64,000 bases of DNA from Lachnospiraceae bacterium (GTDB lineage: Bacteria > Bacillota > Clostridia > Lachnospirales > Lachnospiraceae): assembly GCA_009774245.1 (NCBI GenBank), contig VSNM01000017.1:18106-82105 (forward strand), read 5' to 3'. Below are positions 8,649 through 18,589 of this stretch, in pieces (the first letter of the stretch is position 1; every line of letters begins with the position of its first letter). Under the pieces are notes generated by a model. It was given only the letters and a program-made list of their open reading frames with translations. It did no database searches and was not told the DNA's origin. Made by a program: the position numbers and the translations under genes.

Positions 8649-10736
8649 CTATTCATAAATCCGAAACGCTTTCCCGTCCGTGGACGGGTTCCCGTCCCGC
8701 ACCATCACCGGTATCACATCGATTGGTGCCGGAACCGTCACGGTCTGTCCGCCCTCGTAAACCTTATGCGTGTAAGCGTCCGTCCACTGCGCTCCCTTTG
8801 GCAGATAGATCGTTCTGCTGTCAGCGCCGGCCTCCATGACGGGCGAGACCAGCAAATCCGGCCCAAACATGTAAGAGTCCTCCACCTCCCAGCTCGCCAA
8901 ATCCTCTGGAAAGTCATAGAACAGCGGGCGCATGATGGGTGAACCGTTCTCGCTCGCCTGCCTCATACACTCCCGGATATACGGTCTCAAATTTTCCCTG
9001 ATAAACAAATATTTCTTCAAGATCTCGTAGTTATCCTCGCCGAAGCTCCATACCTCGTTGTCCTGCCCGCTCGTCAGCTGACGCACGCCGTTTCTAAACT
9101 CCTGCTCCCGCTCGTACCACGGGGAGCGTTCTCCGTGCATGCGGAATACAGGGCAGAATGCTCCCCACGCAAACCAGCGCACCAGAAGCTCCCGAAACGC
9201 GGGATCACTGATATCTCCGCCCAGAAATCCGCCGATATCGGAGGTCCACCACGGGATACCTGCCATTCCCATGTTCAGTCCGGCCTGCAGCTGCTCCCGC
9301 ATCGCGCGGAATGATGAACAGATGTCGCCCGACCATGTGAGCACGCCGTACTTCTGGCTGCCTGCCCACGCGCAGCGCACGAGGCTCATGATGTCCGTCT
9401 CACCCTCCGCGCGAAGTCCGTCATAAAATCCCTTGGCATAACCCACCGGATAGGTGTTGGTGCACTGCAGCGCCGGTCCCGCATAATAGCGGTAATTGTC
9501 AAAATCGTATGGTCCGTACTCCGGCTCCGCCTCGTCAAGCCAGAAGCAGCGAATTCCGTACCTATAATAATTCTCTCTGCAGCGCTCCCACACAAACTTC
9601 TGCGCACCGGGATGCGTCGCGTCGTAAAACACCGTATTTCCCATCCATGTCATGTGATTCTGGTTTCCGCGGTCCGCATTTACCAGATAACCCATGTCGC
9701 TCATTTTCCCAAAATTTTCACTCCGCTCGTCCACAGTCGGCCAGACGGACACCACCGTCTCAATGCCAAGCTCCTTTAACTCTCTGACCATCGCCTCTGG
9801 ATCTGGCCAGTCGAGCGGCTCGAACTTGAAATCACCCTGCATCGTCCAGTGGAAAAAGTCGATCACGATCGCATCCATCGGCAGCCCGCGCCTTTTGTGC
9901 TCCCGCGCCACCGCCAGCAGCTCGTCCTGCTGGCGGTAGCGGAGCTTGCACTGCCAGTAGCCAAGCCCGTACTCCGGCATCATCGGCGTGCGTCCTGTGG
10001 CAAGCGAATACTGCGCCTCGATCACGGCCGGCGTATCCCCCGCCGTGATGAAATAGTCCAATTTTTTGGTGCTTTTTGCGTACCACTCCGTCTTGTTGGT
10101 GCCGAATGCGGCTGTGCCGATAGCGGGATTGTTCCACAAGAATCCATATCCTCTGCTCGACACCATAAACGGCACACTCGCCTGCGAGTTTCTGTGCGCC
10201 AGCTCGAGCACCGCGCCCTTCTTATTCAAATTTTTCTCCTGATACTGCCCCATACCAAAGATCTTCTCATCATCAAACGCCTCAAACCGCGCAGTCAGCT
10301 CAAAGTCAGATCCCCCCTGAATCGGTTTCAGCTCCCGCGCCACGATTCGAAGCGGCACACAGTAGCGGTTGATCCTGTCGCGCGTGCGCCAGTACTCCTG
10401 TGTCAGCAGCTCGCCCTTTTGATTGTAGAATGAAATCCAACCCTCATGGGACACCTTCGCCGTGATCTTTCCGTTGGTAATGCCCGCCTGTACCGCCGTC
10501 TGATGATACTTCGCATACGCTTCCCCCTTGTACCACGGATCTGTCACATCGATCTCCTCAAAGGTAATCTGCGGCGTGATATCCTCCATCTGTTCTGTGA
10601 GCGCCCAGTCGTTTGCGTCCATCTGCGGTACTGCGCTCATGCGCACACGCAGGGAATTTGCTCCCCACGGCTCAATCCACACAAAACCCTTTCCCTCCGC
10701 TATCACCAGTTTGTTTCCCTCTTGATAAATTTGCAT
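8649..10736 (-). CDS. Glycoside hydrolase family 31 (alpha-glucosidase or alpha-xylosidase)
   Basis: The 695 aa product has an N-terminal beta-sandwich (about residues 1-240) then the GH31 barrel. The nucleophile Asp sits in F-W-L-D-E-A-E-P (about residue 400), the acid/base Asp in W-S-G-D-I (about 470), and the G-I-P-W-W-T-S-D-I-G-G-F block follows. A C-terminal beta domain closes the protein. There is no signal peptide, so it acts on imported oligosaccharides. The start at 10736 has GGAGG 6 bases upstream. The adjacent upstream gene is a GH74-like protein, a family acting on xyloglucan, so alpha-xylosidase activity releasing xylose from xyloglucan fragments is a reasonable guess. Alpha-glucosidase is the alternative. 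Confidence 0.92.
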   Translation of the reverse strand: MQIYQEGNKLVIAEGKGFVWIEPWGANSLRVRMSAVPQMDANDWALTEQMEDITPQITFEEIDVTDPWYKGEAYAKYHQTAVQAGITNGKITAKVSHEGWISFYNQKGELLTQEYWRTRDRINRYCVPLRIVARELKPIQGGSDFELTARFEAFDDEKIFGMGQYQEKNLNKKGAVLELAHRNSQASVPFMVSSRGYGFLWNNPAIGTAAFGTNKTEWYAKSTKKLDYFITAGDTPAVIEAQYSLATGRTPMMPEYGLGYWQCKLRYRQQDELLAVAREHKRRGLPMDAIVIDFFHWTMQGDFKFEPLDWPDPEAMVRELKELGIETVVSVWPTVDERSENFGKMSDMGYLVNADRGNQNHMTWMGNTVFYDATHPGAQKFVWERCRENYYRYGIRCFWLDEAEPEYGPYDFDNYRYYAGPALQCTNTYPVGYAKGFYDGLRAEGETDIMSLVRCAWAGSQKYGVLTWSGDICSSFRAMREQLQAGLNMGMAGIPWWTSDIGGFLGGDISDPAFRELLVRWFAWGAFCPVFRMHGERSPWYEREQEFRNGVRQLTSGQDNEVWSFGEDNYEILKKYLFIRENLRPYIRECMRQASENGSPIMRPLFYDFPEDLASWEVEDSYMFGPDLLVSPVMEAGADSRTIYLPKGAQWTDAYTHKVYEGGQTVTVPAPIDVIPVMVRDGNPSTDGKAFRIYE

Positions 10737-10807
10737 ATGTAACCTCCATTTCATAGCCGATATTTCCTATATCAATACATCTTTTGCGCAATCGTCTTAC
10801 GACTGTC

Positions 10808-13150
10808 TCAATCGCGGACAGGTTCACCATATTTTAATCCGTTTGAACCCGTAGCGAGATAAAATCTGCCAAATGCGCGGCAGTCCCCGTCAATGCTGTT
10901 GATCTCACCGTACATCTGCCTGTCTGTATTCAGCCGCTCATAGCTCCTGCCCTCGTCGAATGTCCTGTAGAATCCGTATTTACCGTCAATAATACCACTT
11001 AGATAAATTGCCTTATTGTCTTTATAGTAGTCACTCTCCGGCGAAATAAGTCCCAACCCCATTCGGAACACGCTGTCGCCCTCACTGCTCAGTCTTGTGG
11101 TTTTTATAACATCTGTGTCAGAATCGTATTCCAGTTTCCATAATCCATATTCCCCAAGCGCCATATAGAACACGCCCTGTTTTCCGGTCTCCGCGCGCAC
11201 CTCCGTCTTGTTCGCACAGTCGATCAGCCCGAAATCCGCCTTCGGGAAATCATTCGGAAGCATCCGCTCCTGATAGGTACTCCCGCCGTCCCTGCTGACA
11301 TAGAAATCCGAATGACCGCCAAACGCGTAAAAGATGCTGCTGTCCACCCTGTCGGAAAAGACCTTGACATCCCCCTGCGTCTTCTGACTGCCGTCCAATG
11401 TATAGACCTTACAGACAGAAAAGCTGACGCCCGCGTCGTGGCTTACAATCAGTCTGCCCACCGGAAGGTGAATCCCGTCCGCGACAGACCACACAATCGT
11501 CTGGCAGTCCGGGGACATCGCCACCCAGCCGGAGTTGACGTTCGGATTCTCTATGTTTCTCAGCGCCGCATCGAGCTCACTGCCCAGCCCAAACGGCATG
11601 TCAAGCCTTGTAAACGTGCGCCCCTGATCCTGTGAGAGTATCAGTCCGCCCTTGGTCTTTCCCTTCCAGTTACCGCGCGGCGTCACGACGATGACATCAG
11701 GATGCTCATCCGAAAAATCCGCGTTGATACAGGTAATGTAGCGATTGCCCTCACCTTCGGCAAACGAGTTCGCGCAGGGCCTGTCCAGCTCCGCAAAAGC
11801 GAATCCGCCCAGATCGCCCACAATATCGATCACCCGGATATCTCCTCTTGGCATAGCGTACACATTCAGATGCACGGTCTCCTCAATGCCGTCGCACCAG
11901 TCAGTAAAACGACATTTCCCGTCCCTCAGAGTCTGCGTGCGGAATACGCCTGTCCCCGTATTAAACCACCCCTCATTGTCGTCAAAGGGATTGATCTTGA
12001 AATCACTGAGCCAGTGAATCAGCGAGTGTCCCCCGTTGCACTCCGGCTGCATATAGGGCGCGCGAAACGTCATCTCGCCTTCGTCCAGATCATAGAGAAT
12101 CTGCTGCCAGCTCTCTCCATAATCATAGGAACGGAACACACTGTCCCCGTCGTCCTTCACGATGGTAGAGCACACCACCATCCCCGATGTCTGCATGGAG
12201 ACATCGATACCGGAAAAGCCAAACTCTAATGGCTCCTCTCCCGAAATACTGTCCAGTCCGATGCCGGCGGCTCTGCTCACAGTCACAGGCGTGATCTCAC
12301 GAAATTCGCCAATCCTGCCGTCCGCGCAGATCTCATATCGCGCGATCCTGCCGTCGAGCGCGTCCCCGGAATCACAGCTGTATCCGTCCTCCAACACATA
12401 TGACCGTCTTCCTGTGGAGGAAAAGGTCACATACAGATACCTTCCGTCCGATGCGCACCTCTGCGCCACCAGTCCATTCAGGCGGCAGCCCTCAATGACA
12501 TGGCTCTGAGGCTCGGGAAGCTCCTCGAAATGCTCCCCGTCATCGTAGGAGACATACAGGCTGTGCCCCCTCCTGTTCCGACCGCGGTCCATCCCCGTCA
12601 CCCCCGCAGTGGAGACAAGCAGCGCACTGCCCACCTGTGTGACAAAGGCCAGATGCTCCTCCGGCAGGGCGCTGAGCCTGCGCCATTCCCTGCCCTGATT
12701 CTCCGTGGTCCACAGCCCCTCCCGCTGACTCGCATAGTACAGCTTCCTCGGATTCTTCCGGCCTGTGATCAGTCTCTCGCCGGTTCCCCTGCCATTCAGA
12801 TTCCCGTGCACCATCACGGGTATCCTCTCATATCGAAAATGCTCCCCGTAATCCTCCGAGATCGCCAGCACCCCGGACTTTTCCGCATTGACGCCGCAGG
12901 CAATGTACAGCATGGCCGGATTCTCATCATCGAGCGCCATGGCGATCGGAAAAGTCTCGCTCAGATCGCGCATGGTGACATGAGGTATCAGGCTCACCCA
13001 CTTCTGCTCCCCCGCATCGTACCGATACGCGCCACCGATATCGGTCCTGGCGTACAGAAGATTTTTCTTCTTCCTATGGTATAAAAAACCTGTGACATAA
13101 CCTCCGCCCGGAATGGGGAGATTTTTGTATTCATATGAAATCTGCTTCAT
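10808..13150 (-). CDS. GH74-like beta-propeller glycosidase (xyloglucanase family), no signal peptide
   Basis: The 780 aa product starts with the GH74 hallmark G-G-G-Y-V-T-G-F followed by L-L-Y-A-R-T-D-I-G-G-A-Y (residues 15-42). The Asp of R-T-D-I-G-G (residue 37) matches a catalytic Asp position of the family. Many BNR-type Asp-box-like turns (Y-x-S-x-D-x-G-x-x-F/W) run through the length, as expected for two seven-bladed propellers. GH74 enzymes are usually secreted endo- or exo-xyloglucanases. This one lacks a signal sequence, which suggests intracellular action on imported oligosaccharides or a different role. The start ATG has an ACGGAGG site. It probably shares a transcript with the GH31 gene 71 bases downstream. 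Confidence 0.85.
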   Translation of the reverse strand: MKQISYEYKNLPIPGGGYVTGFLYHRKKKNLLYARTDIGGAYRYDAGEQKWVSLIPHVTMRDLSETFPIAMALDDENPAMLYIACGVNAEKSGVLAISEDYGEHFRYERIPVMVHGNLNGRGTGERLITGRKNPRKLYYASQREGLWTTENQGREWRRLSALPEEHLAFVTQVGSALLVSTAGVTGMDRGRNRRGHSLYVSYDDGEHFEELPEPQSHVIEGCRLNGLVAQRCASDGRYLYVTFSSTGRRSYVLEDGYSCDSGDALDGRIARYEICADGRIGEFREITPVTVSRAAGIGLDSISGEEPLEFGFSGIDVSMQTSGMVVCSTIVKDDGDSVFRSYDYGESWQQILYDLDEGEMTFRAPYMQPECNGGHSLIHWLSDFKINPFDDNEGWFNTGTGVFRTQTLRDGKCRFTDWCDGIEETVHLNVYAMPRGDIRVIDIVGDLGGFAFAELDRPCANSFAEGEGNRYITCINADFSDEHPDVIVVTPRGNWKGKTKGGLILSQDQGRTFTRLDMPFGLGSELDAALRNIENPNVNSGWVAMSPDCQTIVWSVADGIHLPVGRLIVSHDAGVSFSVCKVYTLDGSQKTQGDVKVFSDRVDSSIFYAFGGHSDFYVSRDGGSTYQERMLPNDFPKADFGLIDCANKTEVRAETGKQGVFYMALGEYGLWKLEYDSDTDVIKTTRLSSEGDSVFRMGLGLISPESDYYKDNKAIYLSGIIDGKYGFYRTFDEGRSYERLNTDRQMYGEINSIDGDCRAFGRFYLATGSNGLKYGEPVRD

Positions 13151-13284
13151 GACGAGTCCTCCGTTTCCTATCAGCTCCTATACAATATACAAGAAAATTT
13201 TACCATGAAGCGCTGCAAAGAAATACCCGCCAGATTAGTTTTGATTCCCGTAAGTTTTGTATATCTTTTATTCTAAGTCTAAAT

Positions 13285-14565
13285 CTAAGCCTCCGGCTCT
13301 CCAAGCTGTGTCATGCCACCGACCAGAATCAGTCTGTTGTCCGCGTAGATTCCCGCAAACTGGCTCATGTTCAGCGGATTGACGCCGCGCCCCGCCTCAA
13401 TCGTATATCCGGGGCGGTTGTACGCCTCGATGAACCAGTCCTTGTAGCCCGCGTAGCCCGACGCATAGGGCGTCTCCTCCACCCGATAACCGCTGACTCT
13501 GCCAAAATATTCCGCGATGCGTCTCGAGCGCTCCGGCTCATAGTCAAGATACTTCCAGTAGATGACCTCGCCCTGCGTGTGATAGGCCAGTATCAGCTGA
13601 AAATCATGCGCCGTCGTAAAGTGATACATATTGATGCTCTCGACCGCCGACAGCGGCGCCTCCCCCACAAAATCCCTCGGCGCGGGCGACGTGTAGCCCT
13701 GCGCGAATTTGATCTCCCTGGCCCTTTCCCACCCTGCGGGAAACTGGAGATTCAAGTCGATTCCGTTAATATTTGCCTTCCAGCCATCAGGATAAGGGAT
13801 CGAAGGATAATCCGACGAGATCGCCGTCGTCTGCTCGACATACTCCTCGTTTCGTATCATGCCGTTCACAAGGTCCGCACCGTCCGGATTGACCATCGGG
13901 ATCAGATACAGACTGTAATCTTGAAACAGCTTCCCCGTATCTTCCCCGTAGAGCTCCTCCCCTTCCGCGTAAGCTTTTGCGTATGCCTCCGCAAACTTCA
14001 GCAAAATCGGTGTCGTAATCCACTCGTTGGCATGAAAGCAGGCATTGTAACAAACCTGTGTCGGTCCCTCGCCAAACTGCAGATAGCACACCTCCCTGCC
14101 CATGACGCTTTTTCCGATACAGCCTGAGATCAGAAACGGATAACGAATCTGCAGTCCCTCCAGGATAAATCCTGTCAGGCTCGACGTGTACGGCACACTC
14201 TCATCCACCAGCGCAAAAGAAAAAGGAACGTAAATCCGCGTCCCTATCTGTAAACTCATGGCGTCAAGCGACGGATTTGCCGTCAATATCGCAGACACCG
14301 ATGTATCATATGTATCCGCTATCCCCCACAAGGTCTCCCCGGCCGCAATCACATGTGTGGTATAGCCCTTGAGATAGGGAATCAGCTTCGCCCACGCTGC
14401 CCTGTCCACGTAGCAGCCGACTCCCTCTCCCATAAATTGTTTCAACGCATTGCAGGTCTCCCTGCCAAACTGGCCATCGACCATAACAGGATAGCCTGCC
14501 CTCCGCAGAGCCAGCTGCAGATACTCCACCGCAACACCTACATCTCCAACATAAATATTCCGCAT
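13285..14565 (-). CDS. M14 zinc carboxypeptidase with peptidoglycan-binding and LysM domains (gamma-D-glutamyl-L-diamino acid endopeptidase I type)
   Basis: Three domains are visible in 426 aa. A PG_binding_1 domain (residues 1-65; G-D-x-G-x-A-V-x-x-L-Q and D-G-x-F-G) comes first. A LysM repeat (about 70-115; H-V-I-A-A-G-E-T-L-W-G-I-A) follows. The third is an M14 domain with zinc ligands in H-A-N-E-W and A-Y-H-T-Q-G and a catalytic Glu in T-I-E-A-G-R-G. This layout matches Bacillus endopeptidase I, a sporulation enzyme that cuts the gamma-D-Glu-diamino acid bond of peptidoglycan. As in that enzyme no signal peptide is seen. The stop is followed by a 134-base gap before the GH74 gene. Confidence 0.9.
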   Translation of the reverse strand: MRNIYVGDVGVAVEYLQLALRRAGYPVMVDGQFGRETCNALKQFMGEGVGCYVDRAAWAKLIPYLKGYTTHVIAAGETLWGIADTYDTSVSAILTANPSLDAMSLQIGTRIYVPFSFALVDESVPYTSSLTGFILEGLQIRYPFLISGCIGKSVMGREVCYLQFGEGPTQVCYNACFHANEWITTPILLKFAEAYAKAYAEGEELYGEDTGKLFQDYSLYLIPMVNPDGADLVNGMIRNEEYVEQTTAISSDYPSIPYPDGWKANINGIDLNLQFPAGWERAREIKFAQGYTSPAPRDFVGEAPLSAVESINMYHFTTAHDFQLILAYHTQGEVIYWKYLDYEPERSRRIAEYFGRVSGYRVEETPYASGYAGYKDWFIEAYNRPGYTIEAGRGVNPLNMSQFAGIYADNRLILVGGMTQLGEPEA

Positions 14566-14656
14566 AACCTCATAATTCCATCAAATCAAAGCTTTGTATA
14601 ATCTATGCTGGAAAGCGGGGCGTCATGCATCAAAATCGTCTCCTATTATAAGTTTC

Positions 14657-15520
14657 CTATATAATTTTGCTGAGACTCTCCTGAATCCCACGCACGACCT
14701 CCGGCTTATTCATGGAATAGACATGGATGTGCCGGATTCCGTTTGCGATCAGGTCAATGATCTGGTCTGTGGCATAGATGATGCCGGCCTGCTGCATCGC
14801 CTCCGGATCTCTGCCAAAACAGTCCACGATACTGCGAAACCGTATCGGCATGTTGCAGCCTGACAATCTGATCGCATTCTGCAGCTGGGAGGGCCTTGTG
14901 ATCGGCATGATTCCCGGAATCACCGGAACATCAATCCCCGCCTCGCGCACCCTACAAAGGAAATTATAGAAGATATTATTGTCAAAGAACATCTGTGTGG
15001 TCAGAAACTCACAGCCCGCGTCAACCTTTTTCTTCAGATTCCGGATATCTTCCTGCGTATTCTCCGACTCGACATGTCCCTCCGGATAACACGCGCCGCC
15101 GATACACATGCCGCCAAACTCCCTGATGTCCGCTGCGAGCTCTGACGCATAATGGTAATCCGTAAAAGGCTCCCCCTCGAAATCCTTCGGCCGGTCGCCC
15201 CGCAGCGCGAGCACATTCTCAATGCCTGCCGCGCGCATCTCCTCAAGCGCCTGACGGATTCCCTCCTTCGTCGCGCCGACACAGGTCAGATGCGCGATCG
15301 TCGTCACACCGTACTCCTCCTGGATTCCCTTTGCGATCTTCACGGTATTGCTGCGCGTGCTTCCGCCTGCGCCGTAAGTCACACTCATGTAGCTCGGTTG
15401 TAGCTTAGCAACACCGTACGCCGCCCTCTGCACCTCCTCGTAGTTGGCTGTAACCTTGGGCGGAAACACCTCAAAGGACAACGTGACTTCATCTTTGCGC
15501 AATATGTCGTTTAATTTCAT
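14657..15520 (-). CDS. metF: 5,10-methylenetetrahydrofolate reductase
   Basis: The 287 aa TIM-barrel flavoprotein reduces methylene-THF to 5-methyl-THF. Family signatures visible are the early S-F-E-V-F-P-P-K (catalytic Glu), S-V-T-Y-G-A-G-G-S near residue 46, H-L-T-C-V-G-A-T near 77, N-V-L-A-L-R-G-D-R-P near 101, and the F-L-T-T-Q-M-F-F-D-N block. The length is normal. The ATG has AGAGGAG nearby. No homocysteine methyltransferase gene is in the window. Confidence 0.95.
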   Translation of the reverse strand: MKLNDILRKDEVTLSFEVFPPKVTANYEEVQRAAYGVAKLQPSYMSVTYGAGGSTRSNTVKIAKGIQEEYGVTTIAHLTCVGATKEGIRQALEEMRAAGIENVLALRGDRPKDFEGEPFTDYHYASELAADIREFGGMCIGGACYPEGHVESENTQEDIRNLKKKVDAGCEFLTTQMFFDNNIFYNFLCRVREAGIDVPVIPGIMPITRPSQLQNAIRLSGCNMPIRFRSIVDCFGRDPEAMQQAGIIYATDQIIDLIANGIRHIHVYSMNKPEVVRGIQESLSKII

Positions 15521-15548
15521 TGTGATACTCCTCTTATTCCTGTTTCCT

Positions 15549-18494
15549 TTATTTTTCTATTTCTCTTATTCCTGTTTCTGCTTTTTTGTCTAATTTCTCC
15601 TCAAACTCTTCCTCCGGAATGGGTCTGCTGTAGCGGTAGCCCTGTGCCACATAAGCGCCAATCTCCATCATGAGCTCCGTGTCATTCTCGTTCTCAACAC
15701 CCTCGCACACAACCTGCGCGTCCAGATCCTGCGCCAGATTCACAATATTCTTCATAATTTTCACCTGCCGCACGCGATTCTCGTTGTTTAACAGGAACGA
15801 GCGGTCGAGCTTGATGACTGACGCCGGAATCTGTTCAAAGACGCCGAGCGACGAATAACCCGATCCAAAGTCGTCGATGGAGAGCCTGATTCCTTTTTTG
15901 CGCAGTATCTCGACAGTCTCCTTCACCTTATGCTGCTGGAGCTCCTCCACGACAAGCGTCTCCGTGATCTCAACCTCGATATATTCCTTCGGAATCTGAT
16001 ACTTATCCATCACGGCCTCAAACTGCTCCGGAAAGTTCTCCTTCGTGAAATGAATCCTTGAAAAATTGCAGGAGATCGGCACAATCCGCTTTCCCTCGTC
16101 CATGCGCCGCCGCAGCAGCTTACACGCGCACTCCATGACGAAGAAATCAATCTCCGTGATTCTTCCTGTCTGCTCAAAATATGGCACAAAATATCCCGGC
16201 GCCCTGATCGCGCCGTTGTCCGTCGGATCTTTGAAGCGCACGAGCGCCTCAGCACCCACGATCTGCTCACTTCTGATATCCACCTTGGGTTGATAGTACG
16301 CCACAAAATCCTTGTTGATATCGACAGACTCCAGCAGTTTTTCCCTTTCGTGATTCTCCTTTAACCTGGCGCGCAGATTCTCATCATAGATCCGGATCTC
16401 GTTGCTGTAACTGTTTTTCAACATATCCGAAGCCTGTATCGCATAGGAGATAAACACCTGTATGTCATCGCTTCCCGGCGGAATACAGCACACTCCCATC
16501 GTAATGGGCATCCGCATATCCGCCGCCTCATAGATGCGCTGTGTGATCTTGTCCTCGAGCTCTGCCAGCCTTGTCTCAAGCTCCGGCAGACTGTCATAGC
16601 TTACGAACAGAACGAAATGATCTCCCTGGCTTCTGGCATACTGCTCCCTGTCACTGTCCATATTCTCCGCCAGCACACACACCATCAGCTCCAGGATTTT
16701 CTGTCCCGCATGCCATCCATACAGTGTATTATACCGCCTGAACTGACAGATATCCATATAGACCACCGCATATTTCTGGTTTTTGTCCGCCGCAATCCTC
16801 TGCTGCGCCCTGTATTTGAGATAGTTCAGATTCCAGATATTGAGCTCCGCGTCCTTGTACATCAGCTTTTGTATCCGCCTGCTGTCGCGCAGCATATGCA
16901 GCATCACAAGAACGACGACCACCGCGAGCAGAATCACGATCGCGATGATCAGCACGCTGTGCGTCCGGATAAAACTCTCCACGCTGTTTCTGGCAAAGAG
17001 ATTGTCCTTGAGCATATAGTCGTTCACCATCTTGTCACTCACCTCGAGCAGCCCCTTGTTCAGAATGCTCAGCAGCGGTGAATCCGCATCCTCCTTCACT
17101 GCCATGTAAATGACATGCGCGTCATTTAACACGCTGCGAATCTCAAGCTTGTTCAGCCGCAGGTTCGAACCGAGCAGATACTCCGACAGATAACCATCGC
17201 AGAGCGCGGCGTCCACCTTTCCCTCATTGACGGCATACAGGCATTCCAGCTGTGAGTCAAAGATCAAAATCTGCGCATCCTCATTTACCAGCGCGGCTAT
17301 ATTTTCTTCCTCATCACCATTTTTTACCGCAGCCAGAACCCTGATCTCACTTGCCGTACTGTCCCGATCCATGATGAGCACATGTGGCACCTTCGCATAG
17401 GCCTTTGTCACCACGACGCCGGAATTTCTCATACTCTTAGGCGTATCCCCGCAGTAGTCGAGCAGTTCGATCGTGCCATTATTCAGGGCCTGCATTGCCT
17501 CGTCCATATTGGTCATCCTGACGTAGGTAAACGTCAGACCGGTAAGCACGGACACCTCATCGAGAACCTGCTTTGTCAGCCCATGATAGGTCCCCTCATT
17601 CTCATAGGAAAACGGATAGTAACCGTCAAAATAACCGACTGTGAGATTTGTCTTTTCCGCAATATATTCTTTTTCTTCCTGTGACAGCAGGATCGTCTGA
17701 TCCAGTCTGCTGTCATAATATTTCGTGATCAGCTCATTCTCAAGCTCCGGGCGCGTCATCTTGATATCCGCGATACCCTGATTTAACTCCCGCATCACTT
17801 CATCGTTTCCCTTGTAGGAGATATAATAAATCGGCATCGGCGCAAAACGCCCGACGATGCGCTGCCCCTCCTTGATCTCTGTCAGTGAGTGCACCATGGC
17901 ATCGACCTGCTGCTGCGCCAGCGCATCCTGAAGCTGCGCGGTATTGTCATACTCCTTTACCTTCGGATTGTAGACGCCATGGTCGGCAAGGTACTCATAA
18001 AATTCATTTTTTCTGATATACGTCTTCACGATGCCGTAGGTGATGTGCTCCATCGCACTGAAATCCTCATAGGGCAGTTCGCTCTCACCGTTTACCGCGA
18101 TCGTGCCAAACGTGTAGCCGCTCGCCAGATTAGCATACTGATACACCTCCGCCCGCTCACTGGAAAACTGCGCGGAGCCGACCAGATCAATCTTCCTGTC
18201 CGCAAGGAGTCGCAGCGCGTCGTCCCAGCTATCGCACTCCACATACTCGATCTCCCAGCTCACATAGTCGCATAGCGCTTCCAGATACTCCACATCCATA
18301 CCGCTGTAGGTCCCATCCCCGTTCTTCTCATTGAAACCCTCCATGGGAAAGAAACCGACCTTTACCGTGCGCTTCTGCGCAGCGCGCACCTGTGATATGC
18401 CTGCCGCTCCTGCCATACTGCAGACGATGGCCAGCATGACAGCCAATACCAGACTTATCCTGATAATCCTTCCTGTTCTTCGCTTATTGTACAT
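15549..18494 (-). CDS. Solute-sensing c-di-GMP phosphodiesterase: two periplasmic-binding domains, TM, degenerate GGDEF, EAL
   Basis: The 981 aa product begins with a signal anchor (residues 8-35), then two tandem SBP_bac_3-type binding domains (about 40-265 and 280-500), a TM helix (about 510-530), GGDEF and EAL. The GGDEF signature reads S-Q-G-D-H-F (about residue 620), which should abolish cyclase activity. The EAL domain keeps E-A-L-V-R (about 748), N-F-S, E-I-T-E-T, D-D-F-G-S-G-Y, K-L-D-R and E-G-V-E-N, so c-di-GMP hydrolysis is expected. The receptor half suggests that an amino-acid-like ligand outside the cell tunes c-di-GMP. The start ATG at 18494 places the signal anchor properly; an upstream start would overlap the neighbouring gene. 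Confidence 0.9.
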   Translation of the reverse strand: MYNKRRTGRIIRISLVLAVMLAIVCSMAGAAGISQVRAAQKRTVKVGFFPMEGFNEKNGDGTYSGMDVEYLEALCDYVSWEIEYVECDSWDDALRLLADRKIDLVGSAQFSSERAEVYQYANLASGYTFGTIAVNGESELPYEDFSAMEHITYGIVKTYIRKNEFYEYLADHGVYNPKVKEYDNTAQLQDALAQQQVDAMVHSLTEIKEGQRIVGRFAPMPIYYISYKGNDEVMRELNQGIADIKMTRPELENELITKYYDSRLDQTILLSQEEKEYIAEKTNLTVGYFDGYYPFSYENEGTYHGLTKQVLDEVSVLTGLTFTYVRMTNMDEAMQALNNGTIELLDYCGDTPKSMRNSGVVVTKAYAKVPHVLIMDRDSTASEIRVLAAVKNGDEEENIAALVNEDAQILIFDSQLECLYAVNEGKVDAALCDGYLSEYLLGSNLRLNKLEIRSVLNDAHVIYMAVKEDADSPLLSILNKGLLEVSDKMVNDYMLKDNLFARNSVESFIRTHSVLIIAIVILLAVVVVLVMLHMLRDSRRIQKLMYKDAELNIWNLNYLKYRAQQRIAADKNQKYAVVYMDICQFRRYNTLYGWHAGQKILELMVCVLAENMDSDREQYARSQGDHFVLFVSYDSLPELETRLAELEDKITQRIYEAADMRMPITMGVCCIPPGSDDIQVFISYAIQASDMLKNSYSNEIRIYDENLRARLKENHEREKLLESVDINKDFVAYYQPKVDIRSEQIVGAEALVRFKDPTDNGAIRAPGYFVPYFEQTGRITEIDFFVMECACKLLRRRMDEGKRIVPISCNFSRIHFTKENFPEQFEAVMDKYQIPKEYIEVEITETLVVEELQQHKVKETVEILRKKGIRLSIDDFGSGYSSLGVFEQIPASVIKLDRSFLLNNENRVRQVKIMKNIVNLAQDLDAQVVCEGVENENDTELMMEIGAYVAQGYRYSRPIPEEEFEEKLDKKAETGIREIEK

Positions 18495-18589
18495 CCTTTT
18501 ACCCCGTTTACATATCTTTGACAGCCCGCGCTGTCCGTTGCTTTTCTGTATATTATAACATACCGCCCTGCTTTTTGAAAACGACTTTT

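Noticed and set aside
10784..10791. TTGCGCAA palindrome upstream of the GH31 gene as a LacI-type operator
   Set aside because: Only 8 bp are symmetric and no second site or regulator gene is nearby.
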